Below, piece after piece: positions 10,614 to 21,244 of a DNA stretch of 64,000 nt (its first letter is position 1; every line of letters begins with the position of its first letter). The translations under genes were made by a program, and so were the position numbers. This DNA comes from Rhynchopus euleeides (Eukaryota > Euglenozoa > Diplonemea > Diplonemida > Diplonemidae), in the NCBI GenBank assembly GCA_963210315.1, contig OY723248.1, positions 450,727-514,726 of the forward strand, written 5' to 3'. The notes beneath the pieces are model-generated. The model was not told where the DNA came from and searched no databases. It saw only the letters and a program-made list of their open reading frames with translations.

Positions 10614-12186
10614 TCAATCCTTGAAGGTGTCGAAGGTATCCAATAGAGACCCATCCGCTGGTGGCATTAAGGACCCCGCAAGATCCGCAACCTCGTCCTC
10701 CGTGAGGCCATGGGCAGGCGTGGCACGCTTTGAGACGGGCCCCAGCGGGGCCTCCAGCCCCTCCAGGCCATCCATGGGGCTACGCGGGCGCTTCCCAGCC
10801 TTGGGGGGCGACGGCGGGGCCCCTATGGTCGCGAAGAACCCACGCTTCCCCTCTGCCCGCTCCGCCAGCTCCATCTCCGTCAGCTCGTCGACAACCACGC
10901 CACGCTCGCTGCTGCACGACCTCCAGCGACGCTGCTGCGTCACCCTCCTCCCAGGAAGCGAATGCGGCTTCACACTCCGCCGAACTGGCTTGGGCCGCTT
11001 CCGAGGCTCATACTTGTGGAACTCCTCATCGGATGAACCTGGGTACAGCTCGCGTGACGACGCCAGCCCCGCCACCGGAGCCTCCGGCTCCGGCTCCACG
11101 GGGGTGGGCGGATCGCCCACCCCTCCAGTCTCCATTCTTGGGGGTCGCCGTCGCGCATCGTCTGCAGCCTCCTCCAGCGAGGCCGCCTCGGCGTCAGCGT
11201 CAGGTGGCTGCACGGGGGAGAGCGGTGCGTCGGAGGGGCTGTGGAGGGAGGGCGGCGTGGCAGGCTCGGAGGGTGCTGCGGTGTCCGGCGCTGCGGGGGG
11301 CGAGTGGGCGTCGGCGGTGTGGCCCCGTAGGGCGGAGGGGAGGGTGAAGCGCAGCCCGCAGTCGTCGCACCGCAGGGCTGCGAAGGGTGCGGACGGCAGC
11401 AGGGCAGTGCAGCTCTCCTGGTGGAGGCGCAGCTCGGCCAGCGACGGCACCTCCTCGCCGCAGTGGCGGCAGGGGGCGAGCTGCACGAAGGTGCCCTCGT
11501 GGTCCAGCAGCTCCATCGAGCAGTCGTGCTTCACCTCGCGCGACAGCAGCTCGCCGCACCTGTCGCAGCACCTGTCGAAGCACCGCAGCCATGAGTAGGT
11601 GTGGCCCTTCGGCCTCACGGTGATCTTGACTGGGCCCCGCATGTCCTCGTTGCGGGGCACCCCGGGGATGATGCAGTTCTGCAGGACAAGCCCCGCGGTC
11701 TTGTATTCATACGTCCACAGGTTCAGGTTTTCTGCAGGGAGTGGAGAAAAGAAGAAGTGGAGAGAGAGAGGGGGGGGGGTGGGGGGTTTGGTTGGTTGGG
11801 GGAGCATGGGAGGGGATGTGCCGTGTGGATGAGGCGCGAAAGAAATGTTTTGATGCCGCGGCTCTCATTTGGGTTTGGTTTAGATGTGAGTGTGGGTGTT
11901 GGCGCCCCTTCACACCGTGTGAAGGGGGGGTGGTGGGTGGGTGAGTCCTGACGGAGAGGCGCGTTTGAAAGTGGGTGTGTCTAGCACAGCCAAATGCAGC
12001 AACACGGGAGGAGGGCATACGACGTCTGTCCTCGTCATCCGCAATCAGTGCAAGCCGGTGCGTCGCCCCATCCAACGGCACGCTCAGCGAGCGCGCAGCC
12101 GCCTCCCTCTTGCAGATGAGATCGGTCTTTGAGTTCCAATAAAACTCAGCCGCATCGCTCATGCCCTCCCGAGTCTTGGATGACAT
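10614..12186 (-). CDS. Two-exon zinc-finger protein (C2H2/C2HC type)
   Basis: The exons are 12021-12186 and 10614-11731, joined across an intron (11732-12020) with a gtatgc donor and a polypyrimidine tract ending in ctccctgcag. The product is 427 residues. After a short N-terminal part there is a region with conserved-looking hydrophobic segments (LWTYEYKTAGLVLQNC), then clustered Cys/His pairs: CCDRCGELL, HDC, CRHCGEE with H-x3-C, and a good C2H2 finger (CDDCGLRFTLPSALRGHTADAH region, about residue 205). The remainder is Pro/Ser/Glu-rich with basic patches such as KRPKPVRR, which could be nuclear-targeting. The fingers suggest nucleic-acid or protein binding; a TRAF-type relative is possible. 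An acceptor (gttcctag) lies 27 nt before the ATG. Confidence 0.7.
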
Positions 12187-12983
12187 CGCACCGCCGCAGC
12201 ACAAGGCACGCCTCTAGGAACGGTCAGCATGTAGCACGCTCACACCACATGTGTCGGCAGACACATTACCTGCAGGTGGCGGTGATGGGGTGAAAGCAGC
12301 CGCATTAAACCTTACTGCAGTGGACAACATAAGACACGCACCATGCTCTTGACGCTATCACCACCTGCCAACCATATGGCACAACACAAGGCACCCACCA
12401 CTCCCAACACTGTGCTGCGCAAGGGGCGATATGCCCCTTGCCACGGCAAGCCCACCACATGCCAGTTGTGAGTGGGAGGCACGGCAGCACGCCGGCGCTG
12501 TCTGATCTAAAGTGGTGGGGGAGGGGCGGCGGGTGCACAACTCGTGCGGGCTCCTTTAATTTTTTTGCGGCTGTCGGTGCGATGCACACTGTGCCACCTT
12601 CACAGTTCAGAACACCCGAACACCACCTCTCAAGCCAGGCCAGGCCTCAAGGCGGCCGGCCTGCCGCACCACGCTTGGGGCGCAAGCACACGACCACCAA
12701 CACTGACACACCATATCAGGGGGCAGGAGGCACACCAAAACCCGTGGCCCTCAGGCTGCAGCAGGCTTGCGGACATGCCCACCCCACCCCCCACACGCAC
12801 ACACAGGCCATGATTCTGCAGCACTGCAGATCACACCAACACACCACTCTCCACTACCACACACAGTAGGCTTTCAGCGTCGGGGCCGCACCCCCTTGGG
12901 GTGCAAACCCTGCCACCCCTCCACACGAGGTTGGCGCCATCACCACTGTGCCACACACAGCCAGGCCCAGCCAACACCCCTGC
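12187..12983. other. Intergenic spacer
   Basis: This spacer lies between two minus-strand genes and is rich in cacac and ccacc sequence. No coding segment is supported. It holds the promoter/acceptor region of the zinc-finger gene on its left side and the 3' region of the PPR gene on its right side. Confidence 0.45.
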
Positions 12984-14864
12984 CTACGCCTGCCAGGAGG
13001 ACTTCATCAGGTTGCTGAGCTCGTTAGCCCTGGCACGGGTGCCGCACTTCGCATGGCACGCACGCAGGGCCTGCAGGATGGAGAAGTGACGCTGCAGGTG
13101 CATCTTGGGAAGCGAGTCGTACAGAAGCTCCGCCGCAGCCGGGTCGGAGAGAGCGGTGTACAGCCGGAGCATCGCGACGTGCGGCGACACGGCAACCCCG
13201 CTGTGCCCTGAGCGGACGCACAGGGCATGGGCCTCGCTGCACTTCCGCAGGATGGCATCCACGGCACCACCATCACCACCCTCCGCATTGTCCGGCAGCA
13301 GGCCCATCTGCGCCTCGATGTACACCGCAAAATAGTCAGGCGAAGGATCCCTCGGCACATGCGCTGCGAAGAAGGCATCCAGCGCCTCTCCATCGCCCAG
13401 CCCTGCGTGGCACCGCATCACCCCGAGGGCGGCCTGGGTGGGCACCGCATCCGCCGCCTGCAGCTGCGGCTGCACCTCAGCGGCGTAGCAGGCGAGGCCC
13501 TCGCGGTAGGCCCCCAGCGCCGCCAGCTTCGCCGTGGAGACCGCCGCAACCAACACCGGGAGCGCGTGCGGCGCGCGCCGCCCGGCGGGGCCCTTCCTGG
13601 GGGGCGGCGCAGCCGCCCCGCCCTCCTCCGGCTGCCACCTCTGCAGCAGGCGCGCCCTCACCTCATCGACTCCGGAGGCTGTCTGCGCCGCATCGACGAC
13701 GCTCGCAGCGAATGCCATCTCCGCCTGTTGCGTTGTGGCGTGGGTGGCAGCGGCAGGGGGGTCACCCCCAGCCTGGGTGTCGGTGTGCTGCCGCACCGCC
13801 ATGCCGAACACCGTCCAGGCCCTGTCTGTGTCGCCTGTGCGTGCCAGGCAGGCTGCGACGTAGAGTAGCGTGTCGGGGTTGGGGGAGAGCCCCTCGCGGT
13901 CCATCTCCTCGAGGGCCTTCTTGCAGAGCCCGATGTCGCCGTGCTTATAGAATATCCTGGAGAGAGAATCGAACATGCGTGGCGTCGCGACGATGTGGTG
14001 CCGGTAGAGGAACCTGTTGTAGATCCGCTGGGCGAGCCGCGGCACACCCTCGGGGGTGCCCCGCACGCCCGACAGGATCCCGAGCACCGCCTCCGCGGTG
14101 CGGGGGCCCGGGAGGAATTCACCGGAGAGCTCCGCAGCTTCGAGGGCCTCGACAACTCTAACCGCACCGCGGTAGGTCCCCCTCATGTGGGAGCTGCCGT
14201 GCAGCAGCACCAGGTGCCTGGCACAGTCGGCATCGGGGAGGCCCCGGCCCTTCTTGCCTGTGCGCCCCACACCCCCTGCCCTGGTGTCGGTGCGGACTGC
14301 GATCTGCCGCAGCACTGCCTCCTTCTCCTCAGGCGTCACAGCGGTGTCGCCAGCGGGGTCACCAGCTGCAGGCGCCTCGGGTGCCGGGCTGTCGTCGTCC
14401 TCCCCACCGCCCAGCAGGGATTCGAAGAACCCAGTTTCGGATGCATGGGGTTCGGGGGGTGGCGGCGGCGGGGGGATGTCAGACGCATGCTGGGGTGCGT
14501 CCGCAGCAGGGGGTGGTGCGGCCGTGCCGTAGAGTGGCACGCCTTCAACACGCGCGACGAGCTCTTCGAACGTCTCCAGAGGAGGGAGGGATGAACCCGC
14601 GGAGCCCGTTTTGACCTGGGCTTCTCCTTGAAGAACCTCGGAAAATCCGGGTGGCGTTGCTGCTTCATGCACCGGAGAACCCTGCCTTGCGCTGCCATCA
14701 GGGGGCTGGGTGCCATCCCCCTGAAGTGTCGGCAGCGGGGTGGCGGTGGAGGTGGGGGTTGGCGGCGTCCCGTGTGCACCCCTGTGCTGCGCGGCGAGCA
14801 GGGCCCTGCGGGAGGCAGTGGCGTCAGCAGAAAGCCGTGCTAAGGCCCAGCGGCAGGCCTGCAT
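12984..14864 (-). CDS. PPR-repeat protein, probably organelle-targeted
   Basis: This 626-residue protein carries pentatricopeptide-like helical repeats. The clearest pair is around residues 310-380: FDSLSRIFYKHGDIGLCKKALEEM, then PDTLLYVAACLARTGDTDRAWTVFGM (shown here only as anchors). Further helical repeats continue to the C-terminus (LLYDSLPKM, FSILQALRACHAKCG). PPR proteins bind organellar RNA and act in processing, editing or translation. The first 30 residues (MQACRWALARLSADATASRR) are Arg/Ala/Ser-rich, like a transit peptide. A disordered Pro-rich segment separates the leader from the repeats. The ATG at 14864 was chosen because a strong acceptor (caaccacccctcccacag) lies 47 nt before it; the frame is open further upstream but lacks an ATG. 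Confidence 0.8.
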   Translation of the reverse strand: MQACRWALARLSADATASRRALLAAQHRGAHGTPPTPTSTATPLPTLQGDGTQPPDGSARQGSPVHEAATPPGFSEVLQGEAQVKTGSAGSSLPPLETFEELVARVEGVPLYGTAAPPPAADAPQHASDIPPPPPPPEPHASETGFFESLLGGGEDDDSPAPEAPAAGDPAGDTAVTPEEKEAVLRQIAVRTDTRAGGVGRTGKKGRGLPDADCARHLVLLHGSSHMRGTYRGAVRVVEALEAAELSGEFLPGPRTAEAVLGILSGVRGTPEGVPRLAQRIYNRFLYRHHIVATPRMFDSLSRIFYKHGDIGLCKKALEEMDREGLSPNPDTLLYVAACLARTGDTDRAWTVFGMAVRQHTDTQAGGDPPAAATHATTQQAEMAFAASVVDAAQTASGVDEVRARLLQRWQPEEGGAAAPPPRKGPAGRRAPHALPVLVAAVSTAKLAALGAYREGLACYAAEVQPQLQAADAVPTQAALGVMRCHAGLGDGEALDAFFAAHVPRDPSPDYFAVYIEAQMGLLPDNAEGGDGGAVDAILRKCSEAHALCVRSGHSGVAVSPHVAMLRLYTALSDPAAAELLYDSLPKMHLQRHFSILQALRACHAKCGTRARANELSNLMKSSWQA

Positions 14865-17764
14865 TTGTGTAATGAGAAGGGGTGGATGGGGCGACGGTAG
14901 GGCGGGCCTGCCTGTGGGAGGGGTGGTTGTGGTGGGGATTGTCCACGCGTAACCTTCTGCCTCGTTCAACACCGTTCATAAATCGTTCAACTACTGTGTT
15001 CTTGTGTGAGTGTGGGATGCAAAGTAGAAATCCAGGCACAGAGTTGACCTCCCTTCATTCGCCATGCATGTAGTGTCCAATTGGGGGTGTGGTGGGGAAG
15101 GGGGGGTGTGGGGGTGGCGACGATGAAAATCGGAATGGAACTGCTGCCATGTCATCTCCGGACGGGGTGCGCGTTGGGCATTATTGGTTGCAACAGCTCA
15201 AAAAAAAAACGTAAATCGGCAGCAGCGGGAAGAGATCTCTACCAACCGTCCCTGATAGTCCTCCTATGCTGGCCTCGGACGAACATCGACAGCAGCTCCA
15301 TGTAAAGGGCAACAGATGTCCGCCCCGCCCAGACCCTGGGAAGCTTTCGAGTGGCACTTCGCTCGGGAGAGACCGAAACCCCAGCTTTTCAGCCCCCAGA
15401 GAAAAGCAACGCCACTCTGCCCACCCACGGGTAATGTCTCTTTGCGAGAAGACGCAAGAACTGGGAGAACACAACAACAAAGAAGCAGGCTTGCACTTGG
15501 CCTTGTGTAAGAACTATTTGCCACAAGCCCTTCACAGACTATGGACAACTCGTGTAGGTGTGTATTTGATTCGGTGGGTTTATGTGTGACTGCTCTGAAC
15601 AACATGGGGCGGATGATTGTCTTTCATGCGGAAAAAGCAGCGCTGTAACCCCCCGGTTACCGCATCGAACGCCGGTCCCAAATAAAGGGTGTCTCGGGCG
15701 ATGTATCCGGGGGGTTGGGGCACCTCGCGATTTCAAGCACAGAAGGAAAATTACACCCTCACAGCTTGGCACAGAGCGGAAATATCGGAAAAGTGTAGAT
15801 GTCAAAAAGGCTGCAGGTTTTTGGGTGAACCGTTGCACGCCCCGGTTGAGCCCAGAGGTGGCCAGAAGGTTTTGCACTTAACAGCCCTGCTGTTGGTTGG
15901 GAGAATGCCAACAACAGGGGTGGCCAGGGCACTGCGGGAGGGGAACCTCCACCGGATATGGTCATTATCCCGCGGGATATCCCGCTCGGCGATGTGAACT
16001 CCCTGGAAACAACACAGAGTGGGATATCCTGCGAACAACATCTCCTGCTGAAGTTACCCCCGCAGTGGCCTGGGCAGCGTGAAGCGGAGGACAGGAGAGT
16101 TGACGCTCCTTCGAAGTTTTGCTTGGGACCAGCGTCCGCCACAGCTCGTCGAAGCTGCAAAAGCTTCGCTGCCCCCATCAATGTTCCTTCGAGCAGAAGC
16201 CAAGAGTATCGCCGCCCTCCAGAATACGATAAATGGCACCACACAACCCTGCGCTGAGGCTGATCCCCTTCCATGCCCCGTTCTTCACCGGTGATCATGT
16301 TAATCACTCCCAGGCCATGCAGAGCTTGCAGCCTCAGTACAGCCCAATGAACGGTCTTCTATTAGAAGGGGCATCAACAGGATCGGCAACAAGCGTGACA
16401 GGGAGGGATGTAGTGAGGGAGAAAAAGCGAAGCACAGAGTTGACCTCCCTTCGCCTGTTGAGTACATTTCGGAAGGGAGGTGGTCGGAACGTCCAGAATG
16501 ATCCCAAGTTTGTCAGATGATTTCTTTTTCGGCCTAAAGGCGCTGGAGATACCGATGAGTTCCTTCGCCGTGCCTTCTCGATGCATCGGCCCTCCCCATT
16601 CCACATTTATGAAGAATGCATGTGCTGAAACAAAGCAGCCGGGTGGTGATCGCTGCCGATCAACACAACGAATGCTGATGGTTCATTGAACACATGTTGC
16701 TAAAAAATTGGAGGTGAAATGCCAGAATACCGCATACAGTGATGCAAGCGGGCCTTCTTGGGTGATGGATGATGGAAAATGAGGGAAGGAAGGGGGCAGA
16801 GATTTAAAAAAAAACCCCGTTCCTACCCAGCTGCAACCAACCGCTTTCCCCATCTGTACGTTGTTCACTTGTTGACAACGTGTTGCAGCAGGACCAATAC
16901 AAACACCACGCGAACCACTCTTAATGCAGTCTCGCTTTGAACCTACTATGCAACGGCCTCCCCCCGCCGGTTCCGCCTCAGGCATAAACACGGGGATCAA
17001 GGGCACCTGGAGGAGCAAATTCCAGGCAGACGACACCAGGGGATAGTACTTCTTCTTGTGTTGCTGTATTGGGCTTCTACGTCCCTCCTGGAGAGCACGT
17101 TTGGTTGCAGCTGTGGTAGGGAGGTAGGTAGGTAGGTAGATAGGGTTGCTCCGCTCACACGAGTGTCGCGAAGCGAGCCACCACATGATCTCCCACCGGC
17201 GCTTCTTGTGCGTAGTGTGTGATTGTCGTGACACAAACAACTGGTGCAGGAATTGGTTTCTTGCTGCACAGGGCGCGTGCTGATCAGTCGCAAGGAAGGC
17301 CTGTATGACCAATAGCACACAGTTCGTTGTGTGTATGCATTGTGCCGGGTGAAGTGTCACGCCATCTGTCGTATGGCTGCCATTCCCACTTTATCGACCC
17401 GCACAGCGCAGGCGACACAGAGAGCGGCGTAAAAGGACAAGCCATAAAAATAAAGACCGTACGGCATGGAAACACATGATATCACTGTGCCAAACAGCAA
17501 CTCTCTGGGGTGCAAAGGCATCCGTTCACATGATGTCAGCGGGCACACCGGAAGAACGATGGGTTTTAGAACAAATCGGGTCATGCGTTGTGGCGGATGA
17601 TGATAATGAAACGATGTAAAGTGTGCCTCAAGGGCACCGATACCACCAAGCAGCCAGCGGGACGCGTGCGGGTGAAAAAGAATCAGCACGGGCCAGCCAG
17701 GGCTTCCCACAATCTTCATCCCTCCAAAAAGTCATGACGATTTTTTCCACAGAAAAAAAGGCTC
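14865..17764. other. Gene-poor stretch with dispersed repeat fragments
   Basis: No gene is convincing here. Short repeat fragments are seen: cagagttgacctcccttc at 15038 and 16434; agagcacgtttggttgcagctg at about 17092 followed by ccgctcacacgagtgt at about 17152, both also found at 23738 and 48978; and a ggta tetranucleotide run near 17123-17141. Around 15965-16030 there are gggatatcc palindromes (ccgcgggatatcccgc). Confidence 0.5.
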
Positions 17765-18234
17765 TCAAAAAAAATTTCCGCCGCGCGCTTCGCGCGCGGC
17801 GGCTTCGGCCATGATGCTCGGTGGGCCATGCGGCCGGGTCACAGGTTGCGCCACATCTTGCGGCGACTCCTCTTCATCTTCAGAGAGAGGGTAGTCCAGC
17901 AGCTCTGGGGTGGCGGTCCGCTGCCTCTTCAGGTCGGGGGGCTGTGAGCGAGACCGCGACCGCGACCGCGAGCCAGAGGGCTGGGGCACTGGAGGCGCAG
18001 GGGCAGGACCCGGGGCAGATGCAGGAAGGACACGCTTGTTCCGCTTGTCGTCCTTTTCGATGAAGTCCAGGAGGGCTTTCTTCGACTGGTACGCCTTGGG
18101 GAGTTGAATGTGGCGGTACCGAGCCTGCTCAAGCAGGATGTCGCGGTCTTTCTGGAATGCCGAGCACACGCCAGGCGGATCTTGGATGCGTCGACATTCC
18201 TTCTTGCACCGAAGCCAAAAGCCGCCAGTGACAT
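17765..18234 (-). CDS. RS-rich protein, 5' end unresolved
   Basis: The well-supported part runs from about 18210 to 17765. It begins with a charged helical region (KDRDILLEQARYRHIQLPKA, ALLDFIEKDDKRNKR), continues with a Pro/Ala linker and an SRSRSRSRS dipeptide block, then a basic-acidic tail (KRQRTATPELL, SEDEEES). RS blocks are typical of splicing and other nuclear RNA proteins; the family is not recognised. The most plausible ATG (18234) has an acceptor (cacccgcacag) 32 nt upstream but lies in a different frame from the main part. One missing base near 18220, for example in a four-base T run, would reconcile them; an unseen upstream exon is the alternative. Confidence 0.5.
17776..17804 (-). 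other. Perfect GC hairpin followed by a T run
   Basis: On the minus strand an 11-bp all-GC stem (ccgccgcgcgc with its complement, 3-nt loop) is followed directly by aaatttttttt. This has the form of a bacterial intrinsic terminator, but here it encodes the last residues of the RS-rich protein (AAAREARGGNFF, then stop). In a nuclear genome it is more likely coincidence of Ala/Arg codons or a 3'-end structure. Confidence 0.55.
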
Positions 18235-18266
18235 GTTGTGGGAAGGGATATGGGGGTTGGATGAAA

Positions 18267-19157
18267 CTGTGCGGGTGATGAGTGTAGATGGAACAGAAGG
18301 AGGGAGGCGGGTCGACCTGCGTGTGCAGTAGCAAACATCCAATTCCTGAACGATTTTGAGCCTTTCTTGCGACGTCGGATGGCGTCTCAGTGATGGGCTC
18401 CTTCCGTGCGGAAACCTTTCATGCAACAAGCTGTATGCCTGGTAGAACCAGGCCAAACCGGGAAGCCCAAAAATGAGGAAAATCCTCAGCCCCCCAAAAA
18501 AAAATCTTGAAGAAAATCTTCAATCCCAAAAAGTGGGAAAATGGGGAAAAAAAAAGACGATTTCTTCGGGAAAATCGTCTTAGGGGAAGCCCTGGGGCCA
18601 GCACAGCTGCAGGTGATATGCTGATGAATGGGCAGGTCGCACGGAGCCTTGGTGTGACCACACTCATGGGGTGTGTACTACAGTGTAGGGGGAGTTTACT
18701 CGGCACCGTCACACTCAACAAGGCGCGCGTGATGGGTAGGCAGCAAAAATACTGGGGAGCCTGGGAGTTGGGTGGGGAAAGGGAAGGGGAAGGGGTCAGC
18801 GAGACATCACCTTCTGTGGCGGGAAAGAGTGATTCGGGCGAAGCAGACGCACTCCGGGGGGGGGGGGGGGGGGATGGCGGCGGGCATCCGAGAACAGCGT
18901 CACGCCCCGCCCCCCCCCGACTCCATTGCGCAAATCTGCCTCACGCCAGACATGTTTCCATTCCTGCCACCAGGCGTCTTCGCTGCAGCAATGCCTCCGC
19001 ATGACTGCGTTTTTCGGTTCTGGGGAAGGGTCTGGGGAGGGGGAAACAGGATTAACAAAAAAAAAAGCACTGTCAGGCTCCAGCCAGTGGTCGCGCTAAC
19101 TTCACTCCCTACTCCCGGGATTTTCGGCGATTTTTTGAGGTACCTACCCCCCCCCCC
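18267..19157. other. Gene-free spacer
   Basis: No supported gene. Positions 18460-18600 contain inverted A-rich and T-rich short repeats (gaaaatcctcag, aaaatcttgaag, gaaaatcttc, gaaaatcgtct). A G run lies at 18857-18874. Confidence 0.4.
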
Positions 19158-19515
19158 CTTGTAATTGTCCGCCCCCCCAAACCTCTTGTAATTGTCCGCC
19201 TCGGGGCCTCCTCGGGGGGCGGACAATTACAAGGGTTATACTGGGTACGAAGGCCTGCAGTGCGAGTGGTTGGCCTGCGCGACAAGGTTCTCTTAATCAC
19301 CCCTCGCTACTCACCCCTATCACCCCCTGGGGGTGGTAGGGGTGAGTAGCGAGAGCCCTGGCCACACAGAGCGCACAAACACTACGGAATGTGCCTCTGT
19401 TGTGTTGTGTGCACGCTGCAGCCAGTGGTACAGGCTAATCCCTTGTAATTGTCCGCCTGACCTAGTAATTGTCCGCCTCGGCCAAAAATGCCAAAATGGG
19501 GCGGACAATTACAAG
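19158..19515. mobile_element. Foldback element with cttgtaattgtccgcc ends
   Basis: Six copies of cttgtaattgtccgcc or close variants occur: forward at 19158, 19185, 19442 and 19462, reverse at 19218 and 19500. They form paired arrays at both ends. The centre contains a strong hairpin (about 19307-19354): cgctactcacccct and its complement, about 23 bp per arm with one mismatch and a very short loop. There is no coding capacity, so this is a non-autonomous foldback or MITE-like element. Confidence 0.7.
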
Positions 19516-19639
19516 GGGGGGCAGGGCTTTTCCTAAATCTGGGGGTCCGGGGGGCTGGTGACCAAAATCGGATACAAAAAAAACGCGCTACTGAGGCACC
19601 TGTTTGGGGGGCTCAAAACTGATCGCATCGCCGCACATG

Positions 19640-19905
19640 ACTGGCGTTATTGCATTATTTGAGCTCCGTGCGGATCGTAGTGGGGTCATTTTGGTGGTGT
19701 GCGTGCCAAGTTTCACCCATGAAATGTGGGTCTGGTTCAGGGACTTCTGAAGGGAGGATGTGACTGGGAGGCCAGAAATCAGCCCACCCACACCACCCAC
19801 CCAGCGGGACCCCACTTACAGGTTTTTCAAAACCCTGTTCCTCTGAATATTTGGGATCTGTGCGGATCGCGGTGGGGTCATTTTGGCCATGGGGTGTCTG
19901 TTTGC
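19640..19905. repeat. Single dispersed copy of the ~180-bp repeat
   Basis: Landmarks in order are: gtgcggatcgtagtgggg, catgaaatgtgggtctggtt, gatgtgactgggaggc, cacccacccagcgggacccc, and a second gtgcggatcgcggtgggg. The same order recurs five times in tandem at 34.7-35.6 kb. Confidence 0.7.
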
Positions 19906-20377
19906 ACCCCTTACTCGGGGTTGCCATGTGGGCTCAGACCCCCGTAGACATGCAGGTCGGAGAGTGCACTGAGGTGCGGAGGAATGCACCACTGAACACA
20001 GACACACGGCCCCTCCGGGGCCGTGTGTCTTTGCTTGGTGCATCTTCTCCCTCGCAGGCAGCATCCCCCCAGCCGCTCAGCCCCTCAGCACCCTCCACTC
20101 CGGTGAATCCTCACCATGTATGATCCTTACACCGGGGTTTTTCGGCCAAAATCCTGAAAATTTACTCCGGATTTTTTTCCTTCTCCTTTTTTCCCCGTTC
20201 CCCCCCGGTTTTCCGCCTTTATTTGCATTTTTGAGCTCCGTGCGGATCGTGGTGGGGTCATTTTGTTTTCACAGCGCCCGTCACAGCCTATGTATGCAAC
20301 CGAGGAAATCGCCGAACTTTGACGAAAACCTGGCGGTCGCGAAGAACCCCCCAGTCGCATAAGGACAAGCACAAGCC

Positions 20378-20432
20378 ACAGGGGGGTCTGGGGGGCGGAG
20401 CCCCCCAGCCGCCGGAGGCCACGGTAGTGAAC
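20378..20432 (-). repeat. GC-hairpin repeat, copy 1
   Basis: About 55 bp. Read on the minus strand: cactaccgtggcctccggcg, then ctggggggc-tcc-gccccccag (a 9-bp perfect stem with a 3-nt loop), then acccccctgt. Six copies lie in the window. Confidence 0.8.
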
Positions 20433-20632
20433 TTCCGAGCTGAACTCGGTGTGGATCGCTCCGACATCAGGTCGGAACTCAGTGCTGCGCGGGCAGAAGC
20501 AGTCAGACGAGTGTGTTGGTGCATTTCCTCCTCTGTATGTATAGGAGGAAATCGCCAAACTTTGACGAAAACTTGACGGTAGCGAAGAACCCCAGTCGCA
20601 TAAGGACAAGCCAGCACACGCCGCTGGTCTGC

Positions 20633-20688
20633 ATGGGGGGTCTGGGGGGCGGAGCCCCCCAGCCGCCGGAGGCCACGGTAGTGAACAT
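20633..20688 (-). repeat. GC-hairpin repeat, copy 2
   Basis: Same core and stem as copy 1, within the second ~255-bp tandem unit. Confidence 0.8.
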
Positions 20689-21053
20689 CTGTACCTTCCA
20701 AGATGAACTCGGTGTGGATCACTCCGACATCAGGTAGGAACCCAGTGCCGCGAGGGAGGCAGTCACTGGAAGCCAGGTGGAGGCCATGGTCTGTGGGGGC
20801 GGGCCCACCCAGCCCCCACTTCCCCCATTTTTGGTCCCATTTTTTTTCCTCCCGAAAATGGCTTTATTTGAATCGTTCGAATCCGCGGCTCACGCCATGG
20901 TATTTCTTTTTCTCCAGAAATTTTATTGGTCCATGTTACTTGGCTCAGAACCAGAGCATATTATAGGGGGTCTAAACTGAGGCGATCCCTCACATTTAAG
21001 GAAAAAGCGCCCTATCACTTCACAGCTACAACCGCTCTGATGAATTTCCTTTT

Positions 21054-21078
21054 GTTTGTTGCGTTGACGCTTCTACAC
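21054..21078 (+). repeat. Left junction repeat (att-like) of the recombinase element
   Basis: Contains gcgttgacgcttctacac preceded by gtttgtt. The flank to its left (cacttcacag, accgctct) resembles the left flank of the unoccupied copy at 44925. Confidence 0.7.
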
Positions 21079-21244
21079 CAGGACCCTCATCCGGAGGGAC
21101 GTGTCCGTCTCGTTCTCAACGAGGCGGGCGCGCTGGTAAAAGTGTAGGTGGCATCGACACTGGTGGCAACTCCACGGGGTGTGTGGCCTGCGTTCAGGGG
21201 TTTTGGCTGTGTGCGCGTCGTCCCCCCTTGCTGTCGTTTTTTCT

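Larger units (their letters stand above)
20285..20760. repeat. Two tandem ~255-bp units carrying the GC-hairpin motif
   Basis: The two units share, in order, gaggaaatcgcc, aactttgacgaaaac, cagtcgcataaggacaag, the GC hairpin block (20378-20432 and 20633-20688), and gaactcggtgtggatc. The second unit also continues into the same c-c-agtgccgcg text as the first. No protein is supported. Confidence 0.7.
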
